64,000 nt of DNA from Gonocerus acuteangulatus (GCA_946811695.1 OX328125.1:42528709-42592708), one strand, 5' to 3'; shown: positions 33,901 through 45,210, counted from the stretch's first letter. Notes: generated by a model not told the origin, from the sequence alone. Program-made: numbers and translations.

Positions 33901-35444
33901 AACGTAATGACTTCATATGTGATCCCAGTAAAATATCAGTGTTAATGGTCAGGAAAACGGTTATAGGTTTATAATCCCATTAGCGATTAGGGCTGGGTGT
34001 ATCATCGGGTAATGATGTGCGAGTATCGGCCAGCAGTCACTGACCCATCACAGTCACTGCTACCATCATTCATCGGGTCTTCCTTTAGATACACCGGTGA
34101 AGGTGGTGAACGCCTCTCCTCAATCAGGTGGCAAGAAACAACACTTCAGCCCTTAATATTAATACTTATACATCGATTATAAATACAAATTTATACAGAA
34201 TAAATAGTCAGAGTTCAATCTACCCAAAAGAGGTATGATTGAATATTTGCTATGGGGCCGTAGCTGATGTGTCAGTTTCTTCTTCTTTTTTTTTTTTTTT
34301 TTTTTTTTTTTAGAAATTAGATTAGATCGATAGATTAGATATTAGATTCACTGAATACAAACATTAATGTTATGCATACCGTTTAAAGAGCATTTAATCC
34401 TTTCAACGCGTTTCCTCCCTCCCTCCATAGGCAGGAAACCCGCTTATAGAGTTGAGCTTAAGACACAATCCGGATACCGACTAGAAAAATTAAACCTCTG
34501 GCACAAAACAAATTAACATCGCCATTAGCGAATATAAAGAGCAGCTTTATTCAGTCCTCATATATTTTATTTTCAAGTAACATAGGGGCGGCATGCAGAC
34601 TTCCAATCTATTTATCTATATGATTTCACATTATTTCTTATATTATCATCTTCAGATATTGTATTTTATTGCATGGTTGATGTCATATGTTTTGAGTCTG
34701 TTTCTCAGACTGAATGTTATTATAAAAATTATTATTTTAGTGACTTATTTTTTTTCTTCTTATTTAAGTACACATTAACCTCAAAAATTATTATTTTTAC
34801 CTAGATCACGCATTTGAACACATTTTTACAGGACTATCTACATCTTATTTATTAGGGATGGGATATTTAATTACCACAACAAACACACATGGGCCCACGA
34901 GAATCCCAGTGCGGTTCACAAGCGTAGCCATGAGTATCAATTCAAGGTAAAGCATTTGTTTTCTAATTATAAATACCTGTAAAAATGTGTTCCAAAGCGT
35001 GATATAGGTAAAAATAATAATTTTTGAGGTTAATGTATGGTTTGGGTTCATTAATGGCCACCTCCTGGACCCAGTATTAGTTACTATAATTAACAAATTC
35101 AAAATATATGTGTATTTTATTTATTTACTGTTTTAGGAATTTTATTTATTTTCGTGGAAGAAACTTTTTTTTATTTTTTTAAGTAAATATATACTTAATA
35201 TTTAAGTAAATATTTATAAAAACAAATATTTCTTTTAAGCTTTTTGAATTAACTGAAGAAAAAAATATAATTTTCTTTTCACAGATCCATGTTTTTTTTT
35301 TTTTAACTTTTTTTTCTAAATCGTTCACATACTTCAATTACACAGGGTTGTGATACATGAATGGAAAGCTGGTTAAATAAAAACGTTTTTCTGAAACCCG
35401 GAAATCTCAGATCCTAGTAACGCTGGAAAGAAATATCAAGATAA
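33901..35444. other. Unassigned DNA with a poly(T) run and a decayed hairpin-TE end
   Basis: A T-run at about 34,286-34,310 may be an A-tail of an unrecognised minus-strand retroposon. At 34,403-34,500 the sequence GTTTCCTCCCTCCCTCCATA, AACCCGCTTATAG and CACAATCCGGATACCGACTA is a decayed, minus-strand 3' end of the hairpin TE. No gene seen. A partial inverted repeat TTATTTTTACC / GGTAAAAATAATAATTTTTG links 34,785-34,801 and 35,008-35,028. Confidence 0.45.
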
Positions 35445-35677
35445 TGTCAGGAAATTTTTTTTTTTTTTTTTTTTTTTTTCCATTTATTTATTTGAAATCT
35501 GTACAATTATTACAGTACAATAATCAAGTCTGTTCATGCAGATATTATGTACAATTTGACAAAAACGGTAAAAGTAAAATAAAAGAAAAGAAAAAATAAT
35601 ACAAAATATGGAAGAAGACAACCACTGTTGGCACTTCCAGAGATGTCTTGCTAAATGTTTTAATGGTTACGATAAGA

Positions 35678-38371
35678 TCAGAGGATTAGATTGTCTCGAG
35701 GCCACTGTCTCTTGAGCCGCCTGGGAGGATTGTCTGGATGGGATTGGGATGATAAGGATAGACCTTCAGGATTAGGATGGTAAGACAATTTGGAGTGGAA
35801 CATTTGGAATCGGGTTTTAGCAAGGTCAAGGACAAATGGGATGTTGAGGTCATTGTGAAGGGTTTTGTTGGAAACATAGAAAGGAGCATTTACAATTTTA
35901 CGAAGTACTTTTGACTGGAATGCCTGTATTCTGTTGATGTTAGATGGTTTTGCAGATCCCCAGAGTTCAAGTCCGTATGTCCATATTGGTCGAATGATTG
36001 TTTTGTATATCGTTAGTTTGTTCTGTATCGATAATTTAGATGAGGGTCCAAGGAGTCGTCTAAGTAGTCCGTATCGTTTGTTCAGTTCCTGTCTTTTCAG
36101 TCTCGTGTGAGGGTTCCATGTCAGTCGGCTGTCAAGGTATAACCCTAGATATCGAACCTCGTTAGATTCCGGGAGAGGAGTGTTCCTGAGGTAAACTGGA
36201 GGGCATGATCTTCGGTTGAGTGTGAATGTCACTTGTTTGCATTTTTCAGCGTTGATTCTTATTCTCCACCGTTCGCTCCAATGTTGTATGGCGGAAAGAT
36301 GTTCCTGCAGGTTTTGGGATGCTACTGAAGGGTCAGGGGAAGTTGACAGGATGGCTGTGTCATCAGCGTATGTGGTAAGTAGGGTTTGGGGGTGTGTGGG
36401 AATATCCGCAGTGTAAAGAAGGAAAAGAAGGGGACCGATAATACTCCCTTGGGGGACTCCAGCATTTATGGAGCAGGTTGGGGAAAGGGCTGTACCTTGT
36501 TTAACTTGAAATGATCTGTATGACAGGTAAGATTTGAGGATAAGGAAGTAGGTGTGTGGAAGTATTTGCTTTACTTTGTAAAGTAATCCCGGGTGCCAAA
36601 CCCGATCGAATGCTTGAGCAACGTCGAGAAAGGCACTCGTGCAAAAACTCTTACGTTCAAGCGAGGAGGATATTGCGTCTACGACTCGTAAGCACTGCTG
36701 AATTGTGGAATGTTGGAAGCGGAAACCAAATTGATGGTTGGGAATTTTGTTCGAGGATTCTATGATAGGGAGGATTCTTTTGTAAAGGAGTTTTTCGAAT
36801 ACTTTGGACATTAATGGCAGAAGGCTGATAGGTCGATAGGAAGATGGGGAATCGGGAGGTTTGAAGGGTTTGGGAATAACGATAACTACTGAATGTTTCC
36901 AGGGATTCGGGAAATGGGTTGTTCTTAGGATTGAGTTGAAGAGATATGTGAGGAATATAATGGCCTTCTGGGGGAGGTTTTTAAGAATTGTGGAGGTGAT
37001 AAGGTCATAACCGGGAGATTTCCTAGGGAGGTGTTTGATGGTATATTTTACTTCGGAAGGATGAAAAGCTTTGGGTGGGAAAGACAAAGGTAAGGGAGAA
37101 TTGAGGTAATCTTCGATATCTTCATCCAGGGAAGGACTCGTTTGAAGATTAGGGGAAAATACTGTAGTCAGGTGTGTGGAGAGAAGGAGCGCTTTTTCTT
37201 CATCACTTCTGGCCCAGGTACCATCGCTGCGTTTGAGAGGGGAAGGCATTGGGTGAAACTTTAGGATTTTACGGGTAACTGCCCACAAAGAACAGTCTTG
37301 TGTAGAGAGGGATGAAAGGTGTTCGTTGAAGGATTCTGAGCGGAATTGGGACAAGGAAGATTTCAGTTGTCGTGTCAGTCTGTTGTATGCGTTTCTGTCC
37401 GAGGGATAACGTGATCTTTGCCATAGAGCTCTGGCCCGTCGCTTGGCTGCAAGAAGTTCTTGGATGTGGGCTGGGAGTTGCTGTTTGGGTGGAGGAGGGA
37501 AACTTGTTCTTGGTCGGCATGAATTGCGGGCACAGTCCTGAACAGCTTTGGTGAAATCTTCGGTAGCTTTGTCTAGTTCTGTAGGGGTTTTTAGGGAAAT
37601 GCTTAGGTCTATGGAGCGCTCTAGGTTGATCTGAAATGCTTGCCAGTTGATAGGACCAGGTGTAAGGGTTGGTTGTAAAGGACGGGGTACAGGGGAGGAA
37701 AAGAGGGTTAAAAGGATCGCAGAATGGTCCGACGATAGGTCGAGGAGCGATTCAACAGAAGTCGCTATACCTCCCAAGCCAGACGAGATGAAGAAATCGA
37801 CTAGGTCAGGGCTGCGGGATGGGTCGGTTGGCCAGTATGTTGGAGTGTTGGGAGATATTGGACGATAATTCTGGGAGTTAAGGATATCGTAAAGGATTCT
37901 GCCACGGGAGTTAGCTGAACGGCTTCCCCACATGGGGTGTTTCGCGTTAAAATCACCCCCGGTGAGGAAACGAGGACCAAAGGATTGGAGTATTGACAGG
38001 AATTCAGGATGGTAAATGGTGTGATTGGGAGAACAATATACTGCGGACAGTATTATATCGAAGGGAGAAAGGGAAAGGGATATGGATGTTACCTGCAGGC
38101 TTAGTGATGCGATGCTGGGCTCTAGATGGTGCTTGATCTGGTTCTTGATTAGAATTAGAGTCCCATGCTGCGCCAGAGATGGATGGTCGGTTCGATAACA
38201 GGAGTAACCCTTGACACCGAATGACATCGATTTTTTCAAGTGTGTTTCAGTTATTAATGCTATGTCGATGTTTTTGTCCGTTAGTAAGAGTGTGAGTTCT
38301 TGCCTTCTTGTTGTGAGTCCGTTGGCATTCCACAAAAGGATAGAAAGATGGGGATTACGGAAGCGGTGCAT
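35678..38371 (-). CDS. Jockey-like ORF2: AP endonuclease and reverse transcriptase
   Basis: 897 codons, intact. The protein would nick target DNA and reverse-transcribe the element RNA at the nick (target-primed reverse transcription). Residues 1-220 form an AP-endonuclease domain: LLWNANG at 12-18, TETHL at 41-45, GGDFNAKHPMWGS at 138-150, PDLVDF at 189-194 and SSDHSAI at 213-219. The reverse transcriptase covers about 430-760: SYRPISLLP at 511-519, FLDVAQAFDRVWH at 581-593, GVPQGSIIGPLLF at 638-650 and the catalytic YADD at 668-671. The C-terminus has RRLKRQWPRD, a motif shared with Jockey-clade ORF2. There is no RNase H, and the length is close to the roughly 900 residues usual for Jockey. 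The ATG at 38,371 lies 17 bases inside the end of ORF1, so reinitiation is likely. Confidence 0.93.
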   Translation of the reverse strand: MHRFRNPHLSILLWNANGLTTRRQELTLLLTDKNIDIALITETHLKKSMSFGVKGYSCYRTDHPSLAQHGTLILIKNQIKHHLEPSIASLSLQVTSISLSLSPFDIILSAVYCSPNHTIYHPEFLSILQSFGPRFLTGGDFNAKHPMWGSRSANSRGRILYDILNSQNYRPISPNTPTYWPTDPSRSPDLVDFFISSGLGGIATSVESLLDLSSDHSAILLTLFSSPVPRPLQPTLTPGPINWQAFQINLERSIDLSISLKTPTELDKATEDFTKAVQDCARNSCRPRTSFPPPPKQQLPAHIQELLAAKRRARALWQRSRYPSDRNAYNRLTRQLKSSLSQFRSESFNEHLSSLSTQDCSLWAVTRKILKFHPMPSPLKRSDGTWARSDEEKALLLSTHLTTVFSPNLQTSPSLDEDIEDYLNSPLPLSFPPKAFHPSEVKYTIKHLPRKSPGYDLITSTILKNLPQKAIIFLTYLFNSILRTTHFPNPWKHSVVIVIPKPFKPPDSPSSYRPISLLPLMSKVFEKLLYKRILPIIESSNKIPNHQFGFRFQHSTIQQCLRVVDAISSSLERKSFCTSAFLDVAQAFDRVWHPGLLYKVKQILPHTYFLILKSYLSYRSFQVKQGTALSPTCSINAGVPQGSIIGPLLFLLYTADIPTHPQTLLTTYADDTAILSTSPDPSVASQNLQEHLSAIQHWSERWRIRINAEKCKQVTFTLNRRSCPPVYLRNTPLPESNEVRYLGLYLDSRLTWNPHTRLKRQELNKRYGLLRRLLGPSSKLSIQNKLTIYKTIIRPIWTYGLELWGSAKPSNINRIQAFQSKVLRKIVNAPFYVSNKTLHNDLNIPFVLDLAKTRFQMFHSKLSYHPNPEGLSLSSQSHPDNPPRRLKRQWPRDNLIL

Positions 38372-39710
38372 TTTGGGATTTAGGAAGGAAGTGAGCTATA
38401 AGGGTGGTCATTAGGTTTATGAGTGGAGTGAGGAGGGTTTCGAGTTTGTTTAGGAAGGAGGAAAAGAGGTTCATAGGATCTTGAGCATGATACTGAGGGA
38501 TTTGCTTAGACGGTATAGGAGGAGTAGGGAAGGTAGGCTGATTTTGGGGTTGGGAAGGAGTAGTTGAAGAGGTAGGATGGGAAGATGGTTCTTGTGGTTT
38601 AGCTAAATTTTTTAGAACTGGTGTTGGTACAGGCGGCTTCTTCTTCTGGAGTGACGTAAGTAAGGAGGAGTAAGTCACATTCGGCCGGCGAAGAGAAATA
38701 TCCTTTGGAGCAGGAACAGGTCGTAGAGGTGGGAAGTGGGATGATCCGCTGGGTGGTGATGTCTTCTCGGCTTCTGTATGTTGTCTTAGTTGTGATCTCT
38801 GCCTTTGCACTCTTATTGTTTTAAGTGCTTTGTACACTTCGCATCCTCTGTAGCTGGCGGTGTGATTTTCTCCGCAGTTTGCGCAGCTTGGAGGGACGTC
38901 TTGTGGCTTGGGGCAGTCCTTAGAGGAGTGTTCACGGCCGCATTTGACACATTTTGATGTGTGATGGCAGTACGAGCGTGTGTGATTGAATTCTTGGCAG
39001 TTTTGGCACTGTATTACATCACCCCGGCGTCGTGGTTCCTCTACTTTGATTTTAGTATACAGTAAGTACTGTTCACGGAAAATGTCTTTGCTCTTTTCGT
39101 TTTTTTCCAGGTCAACGAAGAAGAGAGGTAATTGCGCCTTTGTGACTGGATGCCGTACGTTATGAGCTCTTTTTACGGAGTAACCTTTGTTGGAGAGCTC
39201 ACTGATTATATCTGCTGGGGGAGTTGAGTGATGGAGGTGGCGGATGACCACCCTGTAAGATTTGTCTTCGGGTAACTGGTAGCAGTGAAAATCTGCTTCC
39301 TTGCTTTCCAGGTGCCGAATAATTGTTCTGTAGGCATCGCTATCAGTAGACTTTATAACTATGTCGTTAAACCTTGCCCGACATTCAAAGTTGTTTTCTC
39401 CCACGAGATCTTTTAGGGTACTACAGAGCTTCTTAAAGTCGGATACTTTTCTTAGATAAATGTTTGGAGGTTTTGTTAGATCTCGTGTTGAATCCTGGCC
39501 GATTTGGTTATGCTCCGAGCTCCGAGAGTGAGTTGAGGTGTTGTTTTGAGTAATGGTAGGCTTTTTCTGTTTTATTTTAGGGGGTGTCAATGTATCAGTT
39601 GCTCTCTTGCGTAATCTTTTGCGTCTTCCAGTAGCGACGTTTTCAGAATCATGGGCTGACGTTGACTCAATTACAGTCATATGTTGTTCTCCAGTCTCAA
39701 ATGATGACAT
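38355..39710 (-). CDS. Jockey-like ORF1: gag-like RNA-binding protein with three zinc knuckles
   Basis: 451 codons, intact. ORF1 proteins of this group bind the element RNA and carry it in ribonucleoprotein particles. Residues 28-50 are strongly basic. A conserved nucleic-acid-binding region of the kind found before the knuckles in arthropod LINE gag proteins lies at about 85-225. Three zinc knuckles follow: C235-x2-C-x4-H-x4-C248, C254-x2-C-x3-H-x4-C266 and C276-x2-C-x3-H-x6-C290. The tail is rich in proline, serine and glutamine. The stop overlaps the start of ORF2 by 17 bases, typical of a two-ORF Jockey layout. Confidence 0.9.
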   Translation of the reverse strand: MSSFETGEQHMTVIESTSAHDSENVATGRRKRLRKRATDTLTPPKIKQKKPTITQNNTSTHSRSSEHNQIGQDSTRDLTKPPNIYLRKVSDFKKLCSTLKDLVGENNFECRARFNDIVIKSTDSDAYRTIIRHLESKEADFHCYQLPEDKSYRVVIRHLHHSTPPADIISELSNKGYSVKRAHNVRHPVTKAQLPLFFVDLEKNEKSKDIFREQYLLYTKIKVEEPRRRGDVIQCQNCQEFNHTRSYCHHTSKCVKCGREHSSKDCPKPQDVPPSCANCGENHTASYRGCEVYKALKTIRVQRQRSQLRQHTEAEKTSPPSGSSHFPPLRPVPAPKDISLRRPNVTYSSLLTSLQKKKPPVPTPVLKNLAKPQEPSSHPTSSTTPSQPQNQPTFPTPPIPSKQIPQYHAQDPMNLFSSFLNKLETLLTPLINLMTTLIAHFLPKSQNAPLP

Positions 39711-39746
39711 CGTGTGCAGAAAATAATAATTTAATTATTAAGGAAG

Positions 39747-39830
<84 letters not shown>
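39747..39830. repeat. 84-base pure poly(A)/poly(T) tract in the retrotransposon 5' UTR
   Basis: 84 uninterrupted A on the plus strand, so U in the element transcript, just 36 bases upstream of the ORF1 start codon. Such a tract is unusual in a LINE 5' UTR and will be unstable; its exact length could be an assembly estimate. Confidence 0.9.
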
Positions 39831-39832
<2 letters not shown>

Positions 39833-39906
39833 AGTGTCCCAGATGAGCTGCGAACCCAGGTTTTTAAGATTCGCAGAAGCGGATGCTGCCAATGAGCCAA
39901 GGAGGC
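39831..39906 (-). repeat. tRNA-like segment in the retrotransposon 5' UTR
   Basis: In element sense it reads GCCTCCTTGGCTCATTGGCA (A-box-like TGGCTCATTGG), then a central part, then CTGGGTTCGCAGCTC (B-box-like GGTTCGCAGCT), followed directly by the T-tract, which could act as a pol III terminator. The acceptor and T stems do not pair well, so it is not a tRNA gene. Either a SINE head was captured or it is an internal pol III-type promoter. Confidence 0.5.
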
Positions 39907-40253
39907 TGATGAGAGACTGTGAGTAGCGCAGGCACTAGTATTTAGATTTTCTGAAGGGGCTGCAATAGCCACTCTGTCAGGTGAGTGCAGGAGCGCCCCC
40001 ACCACTAGCCTTAGCTAGGGTAATGGCCTATACACTTGGAAAATGAGCTTTTTTTTACTCACTTATTTTGTGGTCATCTGGTGAGTGAAATTTCTTCGAA
40101 TTTTTGGATAATGTTCTCCAGTGGATCTGCTACCACTGTGTCACTTTTCGTTAACGGGGGACACCTCGATCCACTTTAAAAACACAAGTTAAAAAGAGCT
40201 TTATAAGACGCTGTGTCGTAGGCTATACCTGGGACAAGACTGTCAGGAAATTT

Positions 40254-41623
40254 AGAATAGCTTTCTTTTGTTATGATAGACATACTTACATTCATTCATT
40301 TTTACGTTTACTATCAACTAGTCTTATAGTAAGTTTACTCAGCTTTCGATTGGTTTCACTTTCTTTCTAGTAGAACCACCTGGGCCGGATTATTATTCTA
40401 AAAACCACGTTTGTCTCGATAAAACAATAAAACGACGTTTCCTCCCCTTTGTGTGAGGATTCGGAAAATCGTCATAGAACATTTTTTGTTCCCCTAAAGG
40501 CCTTTTATCACCTCCCACAATATGACTAGACATTTACGGGACACCCTGTATATACTAGGGATATTAACAGAAATGCGCTGAGATGATTTTCTGCGAGTCA
40601 GACGTTTTACATGTGTTTACACTTTTAGACTTTTCTAGTCTAAGCTTTCCAAATGACACTGGGGATAAGAACGGAAACGCGCTAATTTTATTTCATTATC
40701 AGTCCTAGTTTTTAATCTGAAAATAAATTAACATACAGGAAGTTAACTTCAATATAATATGTCTCAATAAATCCGTCGCTAAGCATCACGGGGGCTTACT
40801 AAAACATAGAAGATACAGGGAATAAAACAACAATGTACGGTTGATTCGAAAAATCATTTACTTAATTGCAGAAATATAGCATCCTGTAAAACCTAAACGG
40901 CATGGGCGAAAGCAGAAATATTATGCTTGCTAATTTAATTAATGTCCAAACATTCATCTAAATCTGCCGCAAATGGGTCCATGATGTGGTTGTAATAACA
41001 TGAAAAGCATTTCATGATTCGACTATCCTTCAGACAAGATTCCTGTCAGTCTTCAATATTGACCAAGATGCCTTATTAGAAGGAGTTGCAGTCTTAGATG
41101 CAGCTAGCGGTGCATGCAGGTGCATTAGAGTTGTAATGAGGACGTAGCTAATGGATAACCATTACACAATTTATTAGTCCATTATCGACAAGAGGAATGA
41201 CATACAACAATCTACCGTAACGGATCTGACCCGAGACAGCCATCTTTCATTAACCGATGTTAACTACTTGTCTACCATTCAATATATATTCAATCTCCTC
41301 GGTTGTCATAGTAACCCTTTTACCTACCTTCAATCACATCCATACCACTTCAATCAGCTGTGTAAACATGGTACCCGCTCCGTTTGCTCTGTCAATACCA
41401 AGCCGCCCCCGAATTCCCAATATATTTCAGCCATCAACCCCTTCAAGGGTGATATTCGAACAAGCTCAGGTGAAGTTAAATAAATGAGGGTTCAGATAAT
41501 TCCTATATTTGAATCTTCACAAGCAGTTTATTAGAATTTATCAGAGGAAAAGTGATTTCACTTTCAAATACCACGAGGGAGAAAAAAAATTGAAATTTAA
41601 CATTGTGCTTACTGGAGACGAGG
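40254..41623. other. Unassigned DNA with decayed MITE ends
   Basis: At 40,555-40,690 two same-orientation ends of the AAGAACGGA MITE occur: CTAGGGATATTAACAGAAAT and CTGGGGATAAGAACGGAAAC with GCGCTAA. The rest has no recognised gene. A GC-richer stretch at 41,230-41,480 holds two overlapping frames of 76 and 71 codons without recognised domains. Confidence 0.45.
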
Positions 41624-42684
41624 CACAGCGGGGCAAATGACGGATTTAGGAGAGCAAAAGTCAAAACATAAAAGTCACATTTAGAGATGAATACTTGCTT
41701 GCTTGAAATGTATATACATATATATTTTATTTATTTACAGAATATTACAATCTACATTTAACTGTTTTATGCAATTTGATATTATAGTTACATGTCCACT
41801 CCTCAGGTGCCCACAGTTGTCAGCCGAATACCTTCCTTGTTAGGTAGGATTCTAGGATGACCTTACGCCATCCAACCACACCCTGCGACTAACAGGGAGG
41901 ATTGGAGGCGAATGAGACGTGGCCTGTGATATCATGAGGAGAGAAAATATCCATCGATATCACTCTCAATTATTATAATTACAATTACACTTATTTTAGA
42001 TCACTCCACGACACTTCACTGCCTAAGTAGAAGAGATGAATACTATTAGCAATGTAAACACAATTGTCTGGGGGTTCAAAAACAGTATGGTCACTGTCGA
42101 CAAGCAAAGGGGTCAGAGTCCACATTTTTCGCAACAAATAAGCCTAGTTTAGCTTCTAAACAGTTGTTTGTGCGATAGCGAGGGGCTTCAAGATAATCTC
42201 TAAGCATGAGCGTCGATTTAAATAGTAAGTCTTAATATTATTTTTACTATTTAAGTAATAATTAAGATTAAAGATAAGAAAATAGTTCATGCCTTGCACG
42301 CGTCGAATTTAAAAGTATAGAAGTGTACATAATTTTCTAGATTAGGCTAGATTAAGTACGAATGCAAACAAAACATGTTCTCAAGAATAATGGGAGTTAA
42401 AGCATAATTATTTTGTAACGAAAGATCTGTTTGATGTTTGGCAGACAAAACTGAATTTTTCAGACTAAATGCCGGCGTTTTTAACAAATTAACTGTGGAT
42501 GGTGAAGAGGGAGGTGATTTTGATAAAATAAAAAAAATGAAAGCTAAGGTTAAAGCTTTGCTCGTCCAAATTCAATCTTTATCCAAAATGTTCACTACTT
42601 ATCTCTTCTTAGTCATTCAATTACAAAAGTGACCATGAGTCATCGGAATTTTGCTCTCCTAAATCGGTCATTTGACGGACTGTG
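41624..42684. mobile_element. Candidate hAT-like non-autonomous element
   Basis: The left end CACAGCGGGGCAAATGACGG then ATTTAGGAGAGCAAAA is mirrored at the right end by TTTTGCTCTCCTAAAT, CGGTCATTTGACGGACTGTG. The inverted ends are about 36 bases with a few mismatches. The CAG...CTG-like termini suggest hAT, but the flanks (ACGAGGCA against TGCGAGGG) do not give a clean 8-bp duplication. A 64-codon plus-strand frame (42,438-42,632) is inside and unrecognised. No transposase is seen. Confidence 0.55.
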
Positions 42685-43077
42685 CGAGGGTTCCCAACAA
42701 TGAGAATAAAATAATTTATTTATTTATGAGGATCTAGAGCTAGCAACTGGGCGATAAGCTCTATAACCACGTAAAGTGCAAACAAAATAAAAGATCTAGA
42801 AAATCAAAAATAAAACATTTAAATAAAAAATGAAATAACTGAATGTATCAACATTAATGCTATATAAGACCAAAAAAAAAAGAAAGAAAGGCAAAAAGAG
42901 AAAAATAAAATACTAAAAATGCCAAATATAAAGGTCAACTATAAAATAAAAAACAGGTAGGTAAGTAATCAATTATTTTTAATAAACTAAATATGCGAGC
43001 TTTTCGCTATATTTTGTACAAATAACATTTAATTATAAAATTAATTTTAACATATTTAAAATTTTTCGTTTTTCCTA
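42685..43077. other. AT-rich DNA, nothing recognised
   Basis: Contains a TTTATTTATTTATGAGGATC tail-like sequence at 42,717-42,736 that may be the minus-strand end of a retroposon. Otherwise A-rich and featureless. Confidence 0.4.
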
Positions 43078-43520
43078 AATTCCTTCATACATGTTTACCT
43101 GTTTTAAAAAGTCTAAAATGATGGATATGTGTGGGCTACCATCTGTCAAAAGTTCGTACATATCACGTGGTATGTTGATGTTTTCACGTTTTCTGCAGTC
43201 TGTCAGTAAGTGTTTTACAGTTAACGTCTTATTGCATTCTGTACATAGTGGTATGTCTTGTTTTGTCATCAAGAAAAGTGAGTGAGTAGAGTATGTCCTA
43301 TTCTAAGCCTTTTAAGGCTACTTCTTCTCTCCAGCAGCTTCTATAGCTGGAGTTCCATTGTTTTATGAATGGTTTTATCTCCCGAAGCTTGTTTTCATTT
43401 AAAGATAACCATTCAGCCTGCCATTTATTAAGTACGTGACTCCTTAAAACCTGTTTCATGTCGGTTTCTGTTACCAGTAAAAACTCTTCAGTGCGACGTT
43501 CTAGCAGTCTTCAGTGCGAC
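43078..43520 (-). pseudogene. LINE ORF2 C-terminal tail relic
   Basis: The minus strand reads NKWQAEWLSLNENKLREIKP, then WNSSYRSCWREEVALKGLE, a frame break, then FLMTKQDIPLCTECNKTLTV and KHLLTDCRKRENINIPRDMY. This is the region after RNase H in a non-LTR ORF2: an NKLRxIKP...W-SS-R-xREEV block followed by a CxxC...HLLxxC zinc-finger-like tail. Closest in-window relative: 50,304-50,740. 5'-truncated. Confidence 0.8.
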
Positions 43521-43639
43521 GTCAGTCGTTCTAAGTAAATTATTGGATAAAGTAAATTGGATTCTAAGTAAATTGGATGAGTGTTGTAAATGTCTGTGAG
43601 GGAGAACAGAGAACTTAAAGAGTCTGTGAATAGGGTGAT

Positions 43640-43800
43640 GTTTTAGCGCGGTTCCTCCCTCCCCCATAGGGAGGAACCCCGCTTATAGGGTTGATACAAT
43701 GAAACAATCCGGAAGTGCCGACCAGAAAATTTCGCGTTTCAGAACCCCTAGAGACCGAAAATAACGGTGGTTCAAATTCGTATATATATATATATGTATA

Positions 43801-43849
<49 letters not shown>

Positions 43850-44950
43850 CTGTTCGCTCTCTAAATAGAAGACGAATGGTCCGATTTTGATGAAATTTGG
43901 TACAAAAATCCTTCGTCTAATTTGAAAGGTCAAGTTCGTTAACCAGCAAAATCCGCCTACTGGAAGATGGCGTTTGGGGCGAAATTCGCGCAAAAAAAAT
44001 CGTAACGCTTACGTTTTTGAGTTCATAAGCTTCTAAGTACTCGTTTTATATGACTCCTGGGCTAGGAAAACGAATGAAACCATTTTGAAGGCGATAGCTT
44101 TAACCGTTTTTGAGAAAATTGGAAACATATTTTTTGAATACCGTTTTTGGTTTGGGTACTTAGAATTACGGGATTCAGTTGAAACTTTATCTGCATGTTA
44201 TACTTTCGTTAAAACTCATATGTTGAAAGTTTTGTTACGTTTGGAGTTAAGGAAGGGTTAGAATAAAATATTTTATGAACAGACATGAAAAGTTTTGGGA
44301 AGTTCGTATACTTTCATTAATATCTCGAACACGGTTGGGAAATCGTGGTAAGTGGATAGAAACTATTTGAAAGCTTACTAAATTCTCTACAAAAAAGAAT
44401 CTGAAACTATTTTTGATTAGGCTATGTCAATCGGAGAAATAAGTGCTTAAAACTTCAAATACGTCTGTTTTGTTCTTATGAACGGGTTTTTGTCGTTCTT
44501 GTTGTAATTTTTGTCTCTTTCCCTTCGTTTTTTATTGCTTTTTATTTTTGTAATTTCTTATGTTGCGAAAATTTTGTGTGTAAAACAGGATATGAAAAAT
44601 GAGGCCAATTTTCTGTTGCTAGAAATAATATAAATTTTGGGAACTTTCATTATTATCTCGAAAACTGTTGAGAATTTTGGTAAACGGAAGAATACCATTA
44701 GAAAGCTTATTAAATGCTCTACATAAAAGGTTCTAATGAAAGTTTTGATTAGGCGATGTCAATCGGAGAAATAAGAGGTTAAAGCTTTAAAGTAATTGAT
44801 TTCGCTTATTCGAAGTGTTCTTTTTGTCTGTGTTTTATTCCTTGTTATTTTTTAATTGCTTGTAGTTGGATAATGTATTCGAAAATAAAACAGGTTAAGT
44901 AAAATAACAAAAACAATTTATTGTTAGAAATATAGAGTTCCAAGATTCCA
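43640..44950 (-). mobile_element. Hairpin TE, most complete copy, reverse orientation
   Basis: Read on the minus strand: 5' part (TATATTTCTAACAATAAATT), a first subunit (CTTATTTCTCCGATTGACAT), a linker AAAGCAATAAAAAACGAAGG, a second subunit (AAGCACTTATTTCTCCGATT), body, GTAGGCGGATTTTGCTGG, (TA)n (43,783-43,846) and the terminal hairpin GGTTCCTCCC...GGGAGGAACC, then GCGCTAAAA. Because it has both subunits and the linker, it explains the truncated starts of copies D and E. The 3' hairpin plus CTAA and the internal microsatellite recall Helentron-associated elements (HINE/DINE-1 type). That class assignment is inference. Confidence 0.8.
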
Positions 44951-45047
44951 AGACCTTGTAACTAGCGGGACGGTTTCTATTGTTGCCGACCCATCCAGGT
45001 AAGATTGTAAATCCTACCTTTCAAGACTGGTGGAACCAAAATATAAC

Positions 45048-45210
45048 TGTCAGGGTTCGGTCACTGCTACTTAATAAAACTACATTTTATCGTAAAAATG
45101 GTTTTATTGTGCCGACGTTTCGGCTTGAACTTCAAGCCTTCATCAGGGCTGTAAATACAAGTAGGACATATTTAACAGTAATATATGCACATATCTATGT
45201 AAATATACCT

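Larger units (their letters stand above)
35445..40253 (-). mobile_element. Full-length Jockey-like non-LTR retrotransposon with 13-bp TSD
   Basis: The element occupies 35,458-40,240 on the minus strand. TGTCAGGAAATTT occurs at 35,445-35,457 and 40,241-40,253, directly outside a 25-base poly(T) (the A-tail, 35,455-35,479) and the presumed 5' end. The order in element sense is a 5' UTR of about 530 bases, ORF1 (gag-like, 38,355-39,710), ORF2 (endonuclease + reverse transcriptase, 35,678-38,371) and a short 3' UTR. Both frames are open, so it looks young and possibly active. Fragments of the same family occur at 56,410-56,690. Confidence 0.9.

Noticed and set aside
39831..39906. A true tRNA gene
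   Set aside because: A- and B-box-like motifs are present but acceptor and T stems do not pair, so only a tRNA-like segment is called.
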